From contig DFXU01000035.1 of assembly GCA_002383285.1 (NCBI GenBank), positions 1 through 51,020 of the forward strand: a stretch of 51,020 nt of DNA, written 5' to 3'. A program made the position numbers and the translations under genes. A model generated the notes under the pieces. The model was given only the letters and a program-made list of their open reading frames with translations, made no database searches and was not told the origin of the DNA. This document shows, in pieces, positions 1 through 10,854 of this stretch. Numbering within the stretch: the stretch's first letter is position 1; the number at the start of each line of letters is the position of its first letter. This stretch comes from Caryophanales bacterium UBA4100. GTDB taxonomy: Bacteria > Bacillota > Bacilli > Paenibacillales > UBA4045.

Positions 1-2570
1 CTCCACTAGTAGCATAACTAGAAGCTGACCCCTCGGCATCCCATTGCGCTTATGACACCGATCTGCAGGGAGCGACCTTGAAGTGACATAATCCAGAACA
101 ATAAAAAACCAAACATGCTAATCATCATGCAGATCAGGAAACCAAGCGTCATCACTCCACCAATAGCTAACTGAAACGGATCATTCTTGAAACGATACAG
201 CTCCTCCTCCACATCGGTAATCGCTTTGAGCCGTATGCCACGTTCAACGATCGTTGCGGATAGATCAGGTACAGATACGTCAGGCTTCAGCTTCATCCAT
301 ATGTTATATGGTTCTGCTGCCATACGGCCACGGATATAATCTAGCTGCCCTACAACAAGCATACGTTCACCGGCATTCCCAGTCAGGTAAGGGTTAAATG
401 TAGGGAAATAATTTATGATTCCATATACTATAAAGCGAGCTGAATTAGATTCGGATAATTGAATGTCCATGGAATCTCCAACCTTGAGCGACTTCTGGTC
501 AGCCAACGACTTGGATATTAATACCGCCGATGGTTCTTGGGCCATTAAATTTAAATATTGATTCAAATGATGTGCTAACAAACCATCTCGAAACCATGCC
601 GTTCTACCAAAATCATCAGTAACAATAGCCATGAAATCTACGATCCCCGTTGAAGCTTCACTATTCATGTAGAGTCCATTCTTCGTTAAGACTTGCGCCA
701 CACTCTCGACACCAGGCAAGTTGGAGTAAGGCAGAAATGATGGCTCAATATATAAAACCTCTTTATTCCCTAAAGCTACTGAGGCATTGGCATTAGGAGT
801 ATTCCTGTTGTTAGGAGCTGTATTCTTACTTTCCCATAGAGGTGTAATCACGATGTCCGCTCCTGTGGTATATCGAATACGTTCCTCCATATTCTGATGG
901 ATGGTTCGAGCCGAGCTTGCACTGAATAATCCAATTGCCATCGTCATAATTAGGAAAATCATAATAAATTGATATTGTTGGGCGGAACGACTCACTTGCG
1001 TTAATATGGCGTACATAGGTGCGTTCCACCACTTTTTGCCTAGCCAAAATATAAATCGAATAAACAAAGGATATACTTGCAGCAATAATAAGCCCAATCC
1101 AATAATGAACAAAGAGGGAACAATAAAAAGCAATGGATCGATGCTTAATTGCGAGGAATTCAGACCTAATGTGAGCATGGTTTCCAATCGATCACGATGG
1201 ATAATTAGCCCATATATTGCAAGCCCCAGCAATAACAATGAGGTGATGAGCATAAATTTCTGCGACGTTCCAGATCTTGCTGATGCCTGCTTATGAGTGA
1301 CAATCGTTGACTTCGCGGCTCGGTAAACAGGGAATAGAATCATCAATAAAGATAGAATTGCCATTACAGAACCATAAAGATAAGCATCCTTGGTAAGAGC
1401 AACATCCATGGCTTCTCTCTGGACAATGGACAGAAAACCATTGGATAATCCCAATAATCTGGCAAGCTGCATTCCAATTAGCGGCCCTATAAGCATAGCA
1501 ACAAGTCCATGAATCAAACCAGGTACAAAGTATATAAATACGATCTGTAAGCTACCAGCTCCCCTGCTTTTCAACACAGAGATTTCTGTTTTCTGGCGTT
1601 CTACAAGTAATAGGGACATCATTAATAAATAACAACCAAGCATAAAAAATACTGGAACATACAATGACCAGAGTAAGGCTAACAAAGCCTCTTTACGCTC
1701 CGTAAACATTACAATTGTATCCACTGCTGGCATACCAACCGTATGGTTCGGTGTCATTGCTCTAAAGTACTGTTTGATTCGTATCGTTGAATCGATAATC
1801 TTACCTACATCGCTAACCGAAATTTCTGTATAGTCTAATGCTGTGTACCAGCTACTCTTCGCAACCGGTAGAACGGAACCAAACGTCATATCACTCTCGA
1901 ACAAATCGAAGGGAATGATGAATGTTGCTTTATAATTAATTAACGATAAACCAGTCCAATATAGATCGTCCAATTCCTTATATGTAACAACACCAACGAC
2001 CTTGATTTGTATCGGTGTAGGGGCTGTTCCATCACTAATCACAAAAGTCTGGCCCACTGTCAAATTCAGCTTGGTTAGCGTGCTTTCAGTTATCAGTGCC
2101 TCATAAATGCCATTGACTGAATTCACTGAAGGTAGGGTGCCATCCATTAATCGAATATGCTCTTCAAATTCAGATAATCCGGCTATCTCGGCAACTCGGT
2201 TGACTGAGGCATCAACGCCAGGTTCTACCGGTGAGAAGCTATAGAGAGGTGTCTTCCTCTCTCTTACATGCGATTGAAGCGAAATCCCAAATGAGGGGAA
2301 TGCTTCCTCTAGCAAATATTGGTCAGTTGTTTCTATGGTGGATTGATTAGTACGATCAATCATCATATTGCTGAGATGACCACCAGGATACCAATTGGAA
2401 TCCTTCTGCTTCTGCTCCAAATCTCGGACGAGCATCTTCTGAAGTATTGCTTCAGTGTAAATGGGGATGCTTGCGGCCAATGCTACAGTAATAATCAATC
2501 CAGTCAGAATACTTAGCTCAAGCCATTTATTCTTCATTATTTTACGGAAGATCATGATGAGCAAGGCCAC
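1..2570 (-). pseudogene. FtsX-like ABC transporter permease, frameshifted near 3' end and cut by window edge
   Basis: Large ABC permease of the FtsX/MacB class, likely an exporter or envelope-acting transporter rather than a sugar importer. It has an N-terminal membrane anchor, a long extracellular domain, a multi-helix block around residues 305-425, a second extracellular domain, and final helices beginning near residue 815. The open frame stops at a TAG at 18-20 just after ISAMGCRG. The shifted frame continues to the window edge as MPRGQLLVMLLVE, the expected FtsX-family continuation, so one base is apparently missing in the short G run near 36-42. The start chosen is GTG at 2570, seven bases after AAGGAGAG; a GTG at 2594 is also open. 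It follows the HlyD gene after a short gap, so the two are probably co-transcribed. The ATPase partner is not in the window and could lie to the left. Confidence 0.8.
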
Positions 2571-2600
2571 GTTCGTTCTCTCCTTTCTAGACACGTATAA

Positions 2601-3617
2601 TTAAGGCAGGATTACCAGCTGACCTTCCTCCAGCCCTGTAATAACCTCCACTTCAGTCGCGGTTTGTAATCCTGTTTCCACATCCACCTCCCTGCGGGAT
2701 TCACCGTCAAGAATCTGTACATATTTGCGTCCCATATACGTTCTCAAACCACGAAGTGGTATAACTAATGCATTCACCTTCTCTTGCAGAGTAATACGAA
2801 TATCGGCGTTCGTACCAAGTGTTGTCGATGCAGGGCGTATTGGAACATCCAGATATAGTCGCTTGCCATATTCATCTGCAAGCATTCGGTTACTAACTTT
2901 AGGAGCAGAAGAAGGGGTTTGCACAACTATCCCTTCAAAGTTTTCATTCCCTATAATGATGTCCGCTTTCATACCTACCTTCACGTCAGCCGCTGAGCTG
3001 ACATTCGTGACTTGGAAGGACAATTGCAATTGATCAGGTGCGGCTATACTAACAAGTGGTTGATAGGCTTCGACTTGGTCACCTGGGAGAAGCTCCTCGA
3101 CAAATATAACCAATCCATCAATTTGAGCGTATACCGTTCTGCTGTTATACTGCGACTTTGTTTCTTCTAACAGCATGAGTGCAATTTCCAGCTTTAATCC
3201 CTGTACCTGTATGATATCTGGATTCTGCTCTTCCTTAGCCTGCTTGAATTCAAATTCAGCAATCTTCACATCCAGCTGTCTTTGCTTCTGCAGGATATCT
3301 AAACCGTCCATATCCAATTGAATCAACAAATCACCTTTCTTAACCATTTGACCTGCACGAACGTGTAAGGATTTAACTTTGGCACCGCTTTCAATTAATT
3401 GATGTGTTGCGACTTGAAGCGGCTCAAAGCTACCAATACCCCTCAATTGTGTTCGTATCGTATCCCTCTTTACAAGCTCTACTTCCAACTCCTCCTGTTT
3501 AGGCTCAACGAGGGGAGGGCTTAATGATTCACGCTCCTGAAGGAAAATACCACATCCTGATACCAGAAGTATCAGGATGGTCATAACGAATAATGTAAGC
3601 TTAGTGTGAATTCCCAT
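2601..3617 (-). CDS. HlyD/MacA-like efflux adaptor lipoprotein
   Basis: Membrane-fusion adaptor of the RND/MacA/HlyD type, 338 residues, expected to be anchored outside the membrane and to pair with the FtsX-like permease just downstream. A hydrophobic signal ends in a lipobox (LVSGC, Cys 22). A biotinyl/lipoyl-like hairpin follows (VKSLHVRAGQMVKKGDLLIQ), then a coiled-coil stretch, the returning half (VYAQIDGLVIFVEELLPGDQV) and beta-barrel segments ending in GLEEGQLVILP. The start is ATG 3617 because AAGGAGG lies just ahead of it; a longer open frame to 3674 lacks such a site. Substrate unknown. Its place after the sugar genes may be only positional. Confidence 0.88.
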   Translation of the reverse strand: MGIHTKLTLFVMTILILLVSGCGIFLQERESLSPPLVEPKQEELEVELVKRDTIRTQLRGIGSFEPLQVATHQLIESGAKVKSLHVRAGQMVKKGDLLIQLDMDGLDILQKQRQLDVKIAEFEFKQAKEEQNPDIIQVQGLKLEIALMLLEETKSQYNSRTVYAQIDGLVIFVEELLPGDQVEAYQPLVSIAAPDQLQLSFQVTNVSSAADVKVGMKADIIIGNENFEGIVVQTPSSAPKVSNRMLADEYGKRLYLDVPIRPASTTLGTNADIRITLQEKVNALVIPLRGLRTYMGRKYVQILDGESRREVDVETGLQTATEVEVITGLEEGQLVILP

Positions 3618-3694
3618 ATTGTAGTCCTCCTTATTGTTCAAGAGTCCTCGCTCATCGCCCACAATCACAGGCATTCGTTGTATTCTTTATACAG

Positions 3695-5768
3695 CTAGGT
3701 AATCCTTAGTATAGAATAACCGTATCCCTCCAATACGATTTCATCCTCGATCATCTGTTGCTGCCCGAACAGAGCAATCTGCCACTTGTAATGAATGTTG
3801 CATCTTTCCGAATTAGGCGACATATTTATTACAATTAGCCGCTTATGTCCCTCGTACGACCTCATGAAAGCCATGATCGGTGTCCCCGTATATAGATAGT
3901 CTACGTCATAATGATTACCAAGCCATTGCTTTCTTGCTGTGAATAATTCCTTGAAGAAATACCTGAGGTTAGGACCCTCTTTATGATAAATGGAGGCTTC
4001 CTCGTCCCCTTGATAAATCATTGGGATCCCATCAATGCAGGCCATAAGAACCCAGAGTGCCTTCGCTTTCTCTATTCCATATACCTCTGTCGCACGTGCT
4101 TTCTGCCATACCCATGAAACAGAATCATGATTCCCCAAAAAACGAAGCTTCATATACTTCTCCGGTGTACTCATCATCTCGGCATTCAGCCATCTTGTTA
4201 ATCGATGTGTATACTCCTTAGGAGGAACATGGGCAGACTCCAGCTCAAATAATACTCTGTATAGCGGCATATCATAGAATATGTCAGTGTATGGAATATA
4301 AACCGGGACGGGATTGAAATTCTCCGGTGTGACGATTGGCTTCTTGTTCTTATTCACAAATCCATCACGAATCGCCTTAGACATACAAACTCCACCTCTG
4401 AGGCTTGAATGGCTTGGACGATTACCCCTTAATGGATTCCAATTAGACAGCCCCCCCCATTGCACAATCGATTCGGCTTCCGTCTATATCAAACCGTTCA
4501 ACATGCTCCTCCACAAGCTCTGTGGTGTATTGGCGATATTCTGGATTTGTCATATCAAAGGACAAGCATTTCCACTCCTGCTTCGGTATACCATCCCTGT
4601 CAACTGATGCCCAATCCACGTGCTCCACTCCTAGTGGGTCTTCAAGCTCAGGGCCATGTGGTACATAATCGAACAACAAGGTCATTCCTAATTCGTGCAA
4701 TGTTCTGCTGAAGAATCGAACATCCTCGTCATCACCATATCGCTGATCAACGATTCTTTGGTCTGTCGGATGATAGACACCTCGATCCAGATGCTCGAAG
4801 ATCGGTAAAATCCACACATGGTCGATTCCCATCTCATGGAGTTCCTGAAATTCCTCCGCATATTCCCGTATCGTCTTCCTATCCCTGAACCCAGAATCCA
4901 TCGTACCATGAGGATGGCATGAGTATAGAACCCCATCGGTATGTCCGTCAGAAGGCGGAATCCAGCCTTTATTCCGATATAAATCACGAATTGGAATATA
5001 GGGTTCGTGTTGACCTATCAATTGTATATACATCGTGCCACAGGATAAGCTCTCATTCACATCGAGGTAGCTTTCAACTCCAGCTACATTCACGTAGTGG
5101 ATTACTTCCTCCTCATTCTTGTAAACACCTGTCGCCCACTTTTCCACTTCATCTATAAACAGAATATTGATATGACCATGAACCGAAGCCGTCTGTATGA
5201 TCGGATTGATTAAGCCTGTAACTACAGGCTTGTTAGCTTGCAACTCAGATGTATGGAATTCCTGATGAGGAACATTACCAGGAAAGCTGAATAAGACATC
5301 TCCTTCCGTAGCTTGTTGCTTTAGTAGAAAAGAGACACCGTTAATGATTCTCTTACTGCCCTGCACGTTTTTAAGATCAGTGTTGATCTCCAGCGTGCCA
5401 CACTTCACACCATACATGACAGTAATTACTAACTCAGCCGACTTGTAGAACATATGGAGCTCGTGCAAATTATCGTTATATCCGAGGAATTCCCAACTAA
5501 CTACATGTTGTAAAGGCTCAATTGGTGGTAGATTCCATGTATTCAAAGGATCAAACGAATGGTAATTAAGACTTCCACCAATGTATGCTCCATCACAGCC
5601 TACATCAATAAGCAGGCCTTCACATTTCATCGAGATCTGTTCATTGTCGATGCTTAATAATTGACCGTTCGTTCGATCAAATGTGCATTGAACACCCTCA
5701 TCACTATACAGAACATGCTTGCTATCAGCTGTGATTCTCAAGAATACACGCTCCTCCACCCATATCAA
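3695..5768 (-). pseudogene. GH13-like (alpha-amylase family) glycosidase, frameshifted at a G8 tract
   Basis: Two overlapping frames make one alpha-amylase-superfamily protein of about 690 residues when one G is removed from the run of eight (C8 on the plus strand, 4451-4458). The first part (441 residues) has an N-terminal beta-rich domain, then a TIM barrel starting near residue 275 with LLFDYVPHGP (region I position) and FDIDGSRIDCAMGG, whose Asp 434 is the expected nucleophile. The second part continues SNWNP and carries TPENF (likely acid/base Glu) and FLGNHDS (region IV Asp). No signal peptide is visible, so it probably acts in the cytoplasm on imported oligosaccharide. A TTG start at 5741 after GGAGGAG is an alternative to 5768. 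Exact activity is unknown. The break may be a homopolymer error, a true mutation or a phase-variable tract. Confidence 0.82.
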
Positions 5769-5796
5769 TATCTGTGTATAGGATCAATCTTATCGA

Positions 5797-6627
5797 CTAG
5801 TGTTCATTTCTTGCCTTGAACCGTTCTGCCACCCATAAATTAATATCCCATAGGTCGACCACATGCTGTCTTGTATAGGGTAGCACCTGCATATAACCGG
5901 GAGGACCAAACTCTGGTGTGAATGTTACTGATTTCGCACCCCGCTGTATATGAGCTTGAACGATCCGGTCCCACCATTCCTCATGGCGCATCAATTCCTT
6001 GCCGTATTCCGGCGCTCTCGGGTCGCTAACCTGAGGTCCTTCATTGTAGCCGACTCTACCGTGAATATGAATTGAACGTTCGATTGCAGTTGCTATATGA
6101 CTTTCCTCTGCTTCCAATAAGGATTCACATACACAGCACCAATGACTGAAGTCTGCATTGATTTTTAGCCCATCAACTTCCTTTAGCAGCCTTGACGTGT
6201 TCCATGGAGTGAACATTGCTCTTCCCCTGTGCGTTTCATGAGCTATAGGCAGCTTAATATCCTCTTCGATGGAAACCGCCTTGCGAAAGAAATCCAGCTG
6301 ATCTTCATAGGCCATCGAGTCCTTAGCGCTATGAGATACAATCATGAGCGGTTGGAAATCTGCTGCACGTCTTGCTTGATATGCAAAAGAATCACTATGA
6401 TCATCTCTTGTAAGTACTTGTGCAATGAATTCTAATTGATAGCTGTCCAGAAGATGTCGAAACCATTCCTCCTGCTCTTGAATTGGTAATGGCGATTCAA
6501 TTCCGCTATATCCCGCATTTGCAATACGTTCAAGAACACGCTCAATCTGATGATCCATTCGAATGTTCAGGGGTGAGCCTTCGAATTGCACGTATTCCCA
6601 TAGTGATTTAAACAATTTGATTTTCAA
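5797..6627 (-). CDS. Sugar phosphate isomerase/epimerase family protein (xylose-isomerase-like TIM barrel)
   Basis: A 276-residue protein of the AP-endonuclease-2/IolE/IolI-like TIM-barrel family, which isomerises or epimerises sugars and cyclitols using a divalent metal. Candidate metal ligands fall in the usual places: PIAHE, NADFSHW, IHIHGRVG and FTPEFGPP. The length fits a single-domain member. The start is TTG (6627) behind a GGGGGT ribosome binding site. It sits between the alcohol dehydrogenase and the glycosidase with short gaps, consistent with an operon that first hydrolyses, then oxidises and isomerises an imported sugar. The substrate cannot be read from sequence. Confidence 0.85.
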   Translation of the reverse strand: MKIKLFKSLWEYVQFEGSPLNIRMDHQIERVLERIANAGYSGIESPLPIQEQEEWFRHLLDSYQLEFIAQVLTRDDHSDSFAYQARRAADFQPLMIVSHSAKDSMAYEDQLDFFRKAVSIEEDIKLPIAHETHRGRAMFTPWNTSRLLKEVDGLKINADFSHWCCVCESLLEAEESHIATAIERSIHIHGRVGYNEGPQVSDPRAPEYGKELMRHEEWWDRIVQAHIQRGAKSVTFTPEFGPPGYMQVLPYTRQHVVDLWDINLWVAERFKARNEH

Positions 6628-6645
6628 AAGTGTACCCCCGTTAAG

Positions 6646-7629
6646 TTAGTCAATCTTAATCACAGCTTTAATAAAGCCCGAGGGCTTGGATTTGATACCA
6701 TCGTATGCACGATCGACATCATCCAAGCCATGAACGTGTGTAATCAGATCCTTCATATTAAACTTTTTGTTAGCAATTAGCTTTAATCCCGCTTCCATCT
6801 GTTTAATATGTACAGCATTCCGACGCTCGTGGGCGTTGATAACGGAAATTGCCTTCCAATTCCAGAGCTCCATATTAACACTACGTAGTCCGCCATGACC
6901 CTGATGAAATCCAACTAATGAGAGTACACCATGAACAGCTGTCAACTCCCCCGCTAGCTGTAATCCACCCTGCGTTCCTGACGCTTCTACTGCTACATCC
7001 ATCCCCTTAATCCCTTGCTCCATGTGGCCCCATTGGGTCACTTTATATTCCGTCTTCACATTCTGAGGTGTATAGAGCTCATCTGCACCGAAGCGCTTCG
7101 CATGCTCGAGGCTTTCTTCACGCATATCAACCGCAATGATTCGGCCAGCACCCTTCAAGCCCATGAGTTGAAGAAAACCCAAACCCATGAACCCCGCTCC
7201 CACAATCGCTATGTCATCACCAGGTGATACAGGTGTGCGATCCGCACCACTCATGAGACAGGATAGCGGCTCTCCTAATGCTTCTAGATCATCTAACGCT
7301 TCTGGAACCTTAACGATCATCCGATAATTCGCTTTCGCATATTGCGCAAAAGCGTTCTGAATTAAGCCAGTGACTCGATCTCCGACTTTATAGCCTTGTA
7401 CACGACTTCCTACTTGCTCGATGATTCCAACCGGCTCATGACCGAATATTTTGCGTGGGCTTGAAGCTTCAGACGAACCGGCTCCTTCCATCCAGGGGTG
7501 TAATTCGGATGCACATACACCACAAACCTTAATCCGAATTAATACCTCTTCATCGTTAATTTCAGGAACCGCTACCTCTATTATCCGACTTTTCTCCGGT
7601 CCAATAATAACACTTGCTCTCATATTCAT
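6646..7629 (-). CDS. Zinc-type medium-chain alcohol dehydrogenase
   Basis: Medium-chain dehydrogenase/reductase of about 327 residues. Early catalytic-zone motifs CGVCASELH and GHEPVG are present, and GAGFMGLG forms the Rossmann nucleotide-binding turn. The usual four-cysteine structural-zinc lobe is not evident, so it is a compact member. The start is ATG 7629, eight bases after AGAGGAG; an open upstream extension to 7677 has no ribosome site. Likely role: NAD(P)-dependent oxidation of a sugar or polyol. A close paralogue lies at 38753-39706, with long shared stretches such as VINAHERRN versus VVNAHERRN. Confidence 0.9.
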   Translation of the reverse strand: MNMRASVIIGPEKSRIIEVAVPEINDEEVLIRIKVCGVCASELHPWMEGAGSSEASSPRKIFGHEPVGIIEQVGSRVQGYKVGDRVTGLIQNAFAQYAKANYRMIVKVPEALDDLEALGEPLSCLMSGADRTPVSPGDDIAIVGAGFMGLGFLQLMGLKGAGRIIAVDMREESLEHAKRFGADELYTPQNVKTEYKVTQWGHMEQGIKGMDVAVEASGTQGGLQLAGELTAVHGVLSLVGFHQGHGGLRSVNMELWNWKAISVINAHERRNAVHIKQMEAGLKLIANKKFNMKDLITHVHGLDDVDRAYDGIKSKPSGFIKAVIKID

Positions 7630-7715
7630 TGAATATTCTCCTCTTTCCATGGATCTAACTGTTGCCAAGTATTCCATTGCATTCTCTCTAGTAACTAGCT
7701 ATTCTCGCCGTTATA

Positions 7716-8792
7716 TTAGTAATTATCCAATAATGCATCACAAATCATCTTGAATAAAGTTAAGTCTTGCTTGTAGTCTTCAGGAGTAGTTTTCGGTGCA
7801 ATGCCTTGGGTAACAGAATCGTAAAAACTTTCTATCTCCACAACATATGCATCCTTGTAGTTCGCTCGATGAACGGATTCTTCAAAAGCTTCGCCAATCG
7901 TCTCTGTAACATTCAACGTAATCGGAAGACTCTTAATATAAGGTGTATCGTATTGAAGCTTCATCATTTTGGATTTTCCGAACAATTCAATATGCGCATC
8001 GAATCTAAGCTGATTATCCACGCCGGTCTCGAATGTTGCGTTAAATCCTTCAAATTCGAAGGTGGCAGTAATGAAATAACCGTTATTCCAATGTGATGCA
8101 GAAAGAACACGCTTCGGCATACCTATCAATTCTCGCATGGCTGACAGATCATGACTGTTCAACCCACATAACAATCGGTAAGAGTTTTTGACCATCTGAG
8201 GTGCATCACCTAGCACTTCCTCGACCATCCGTTTCGCACGTGCAGAACGATCCTCCATCGCTTCTTTCGGAATATCACTAAATCGTTGTACGACACTGGA
8301 TTGGTCGATAATCAATCTATTCTGACCAATGATAGCGCGAATTCTTGCATATTGAAGATCGCCAAGGCTTTGAACCTCCTCGAGTGCTTTCGTGAAGGTA
8401 GGGGCATAACGTCTCATGTATCCAACCATCACTTGAACACCAGAATCGTCCCTTGCACGAATAAGTGCATCTGCATCCGACTCCGTCAATGTCATTGGTT
8501 TTTCAATCAAGATATGCTTATTATGCTTCGCTGCGGAGATTGCACATTCAGCATGGTATTCGTCACTGTTAAGTACAAAAACTGCATCCAAGTCATCCTG
8601 CTTAGTTAACTCGATTGCATCCGTGTACAGATTTTTCACATTATAATGTTGTCCTGTCCATTCCAATAATGCTGGTGAAATGTCACACAATGCACAGATC
8701 TCATAGCGATCGCTTAAGGATTTTAAGATAGGCAAGTGAATAATTTGAGCTACTTCCCCTAGGCCAATAATACCAACTTTTAATTTTCTCAT
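7716..8792 (-). CDS. Gfo/Idh/MocA family oxidoreductase
   Basis: NAD(P)-dependent sugar or cyclitol dehydrogenase of 358 residues. The N-terminal Rossmann motif VGIIGLGEVAQ is followed by the family signature LIEKPMTLT, whose Lys is the expected catalytic residue, and a C-terminal alpha/beta domain. The start ATG 8792 has GAGGAG upstream. It lies between a LacI regulator gene and the alcohol dehydrogenase on the same strand. One of three Gfo/Idh proteins in the window, it is divergent from the one at 10855-11880, suggesting different steps or substrates. The substrate is not identifiable. Confidence 0.92.
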   Translation of the reverse strand: MRKLKVGIIGLGEVAQIIHLPILKSLSDRYEICALCDISPALLEWTGQHYNVKNLYTDAIELTKQDDLDAVFVLNSDEYHAECAISAAKHNKHILIEKPMTLTESDADALIRARDDSGVQVMVGYMRRYAPTFTKALEEVQSLGDLQYARIRAIIGQNRLIIDQSSVVQRFSDIPKEAMEDRSARAKRMVEEVLGDAPQMVKNSYRLLCGLNSHDLSAMRELIGMPKRVLSASHWNNGYFITATFEFEGFNATFETGVDNQLRFDAHIELFGKSKMMKLQYDTPYIKSLPITLNVTETIGEAFEESVHRANYKDAYVVEIESFYDSVTQGIAPKTTPEDYKQDLTLFKMICDALLDNY

Positions 8793-8870
8793 GTTAAAGT
8801 CTCCTCGTATGGTTAATGTAAAATGTCAATTATGTCTTCATTCGTTTAGATCACAAAATTTTTGTATGTG

Positions 8871-9911
8871 TTAATGGTTTGTTTGTGTCAATGATCTCTT
8901 GGATGCCCCGCAGCTTTCTCGTATAACAAGCTTCATCGGGAATACAAGATGGCATATCTGACCTATACTATTCCCTCTATGAATGGAACGCAGAATCTCA
9001 TCTACGACTGTCTTTCCCATCTCTTCAATCGGTTGATGAACTGTCGTCAGCATTGGTTTGGAAAAACCCGCCATATTAATATCGTCATAGCCGACCACGG
9101 CCACATGATCAGGCACATTAAGTCCAGCTGCTTCCATTACATGAATAGCTCCCAAAGCAATGAGATCATTACCGCAGAATATCGCTGTAAATGGTGTTCC
9201 CGACGCCATCAATTTACTCGTTGCTTCGTGACCAAACTGAAAGTTGGGTTCTCCACGGAAAATTAAGTTTTCATCCACCTGGATATTGTGAACGGTATGA
9301 GCATTACGATAACCCAGTTCACGCTCTGGGCTGACAAGAGGTCCCCCTATATAGGCAATATGGGTGTGTCCAAGCAGAATTAAATGCTTTACCGCATCCA
9401 TAGCTCCTTGTATATGGTCACCATAAATCTGATTCATACCAGGTATACGCTGGTCAAAAGCTATAATCGGAACATCCTGCTGCTTCAAATTTTCTGTGAA
9501 TGCTTGAAATTCTCTATCACTTCCACTAGATGTGCTATAGATAATACCGTCTACCTTCCTTTGTAGAAAGGAATGGATTGCAGCCTTCTCCTTTAGTAAG
9601 CTGTCCTCCTTCGTTGAGGAGGTGCAGAGAAACAAGGTATAACCATGCAGCCATAGCTCCGCTTCGATAACTTCGGCCAAGGTAGCCCAGAATTCATTAG
9701 ATAGCTGAGGAACCAACAATCCAATCGATTTGCTCTCCTTGACGATCATCGAGCGCGCAATCTGATTTGGAGAGAAATTATATTTGTGGATAGCCTTTTC
9801 CACCCGTTTTTTAGTGGAAGATCTAATTCCTTCTTTTCCATTCAACACCCTAGACACGGTGGCTATGGAAACTCCGGCTTCCTTTGCTACCTCTCTAATC
9901 GTAATTTTCAT
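8871..9911 (-). CDS. LacI-family transcriptional regulator
   Basis: Repressor of about 346 residues. The N-terminal HTH (TIREVAKEAGVSIATVSRVLNG) and hinge helix are followed by a periplasmic-binding-protein-like sensor domain (PIIAFDQR, AIFCGNDLIALGAI, VAVVGYDDINMAGF). The start is ATG 9911, giving MKITIREV; an open ATG at 9923 adds four residues. It is embedded within Block A, so it probably responds to the imported sugar. Its HTH is very similar to that of the regulator at 25027-26058, suggesting related operators of the GTAAACGTT type such as those at 24566 and 24718. Confidence 0.95.
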   Translation of the reverse strand: MKITIREVAKEAGVSIATVSRVLNGKEGIRSSTKKRVEKAIHKYNFSPNQIARSMIVKESKSIGLLVPQLSNEFWATLAEVIEAELWLHGYTLFLCTSSTKEDSLLKEKAAIHSFLQRKVDGIIYSTSSGSDREFQAFTENLKQQDVPIIAFDQRIPGMNQIYGDHIQGAMDAVKHLILLGHTHIAYIGGPLVSPERELGYRNAHTVHNIQVDENLIFRGEPNFQFGHEATSKLMASGTPFTAIFCGNDLIALGAIHVMEAAGLNVPDHVAVVGYDDINMAGFSKPMLTTVHQPIEEMGKTVVDEILRSIHRGNSIGQICHLVFPMKLVIRESCGASKRSLTQTNH

Positions 9912-9951
9912 CCAACCCACCATTCCCTAGTTAATATCAGATCGTACATCC

Positions 9952-10833
9952 TTAACCAGAGATTGCACGTTTGATAGATAATTCCAAAGGTGTGTAATTG
10001 TTACCGTCTTTGCGATGCAATTGCATCTTGTCAACTAAAGGCGCCTGGTTGTTGCACATAAAGCGTGTCTTGCCAGAATGATTCTGCGAAGCTGCATGGA
10101 ATAAGAATGGATGTCCCAAGATAACATCACCTGGCGCACCTGTAGTCTCCACCACACGTAAGCGATTTCCCTTGCCGTCAATGGTCACATTATTCATAAA
10201 GTACTCTATCCTAGATCGTAGGGAATCTGATGCTGGTGCATTACCTGTAAGCTCGGCTATCCATGGATGCTGTTTGGTCAATGCATTAACTTCCTTTATA
10301 TCCAGTCCCTCCGGATGCTCTGCAAGGATGTTGGCTACAATATTATGGGAATATTCGGCCACAAGAGTGCCTCCACCACCTGGCTTAATTTCTGAGAATA
10401 AGCAGAGCATGAGCAAGCCCTGCTCCTTGCTGTCTATGAACTGTGGATAATGAATTCCATCAACATGCCATGCTTCCGTTGGAACATCCCAATTCCGATC
10501 AGCACCATGACTGAAATTGACTGGCCACCAACCCCAATGAATCGGTTTATCCCGATTCGCATATTGTCCTTCACCAATCAAGTCTTCGATAGCCCCACAC
10601 AGGCGCTCCGTCTTACAAGCACGAAATTCAGGTGTATTGTAATTTTCGTTCATTCGTACCATGGGCTGTGTCCATGTTGCTGGATCATCACGCATAACAC
10701 CACGTTGCTCCACTTGCTTCCATACATAATCTTGAGCAAGCAAGGCTTGCTTCTCTGTATACGCTTGCTCCAGCTTTACCCAGCCTGTTTCCATAAAGTG
10801 CTCAATTTGTGCAGTAGACAATACTCTAGGCAA
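9952..10833 (-). CDS. Phytanoyl-CoA dioxygenase (PhyH) family protein
   Basis: Non-heme Fe(II)/2-oxoglutarate-dependent dioxygenase fold, 293 residues. The metal triad can be placed: WHVDGIH gives the HxD pair and HPFLFHAAS the distal His, while KTRFMCN holds the Arg expected to bind 2-oxoglutarate. The start is TTG 10833, seven bases after GGGGGT. It lies between two Gfo/Idh-type or regulator genes in Block A, and a second PhyH protein at 27339-28070 is also paired with a Gfo/Idh gene. In this setting it probably hydroxylates or demethylates a sugar-derived compound rather than phytanoyl-CoA; that is inference. Confidence 0.88.
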   Translation of the reverse strand: MPRVLSTAQIEHFMETGWVKLEQAYTEKQALLAQDYVWKQVEQRGVMRDDPATWTQPMVRMNENYNTPEFRACKTERLCGAIEDLIGEGQYANRDKPIHWGWWPVNFSHGADRNWDVPTEAWHVDGIHYPQFIDSKEQGLLMLCLFSEIKPGGGGTLVAEYSHNIVANILAEHPEGLDIKEVNALTKQHPWIAELTGNAPASDSLRSRIEYFMNNVTIDGKGNRLRVVETTGAPGDVILGHPFLFHAASQNHSGKTRFMCNNQAPLVDKMQLHRKDGNNYTPLELSIKRAISG

Positions 10834-10854
10834 GATAATTACCCCCTAAGTTGA

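Noticed and set aside
4443..4465. Programmed ribosomal frameshift in the glycosidase gene
   Set aside because: No stimulatory structure or internal Shine-Dalgarno-like element could be shown, and GH13-like enzymes are not known to use one. A homopolymer miscount or mutation is simpler.
10450..10854. 134-codon plus-strand frame opposite the PhyH gene
   Set aside because: Antisense shadow of conserved catalytic motifs with Cys/Leu-rich, non-protein-like composition.
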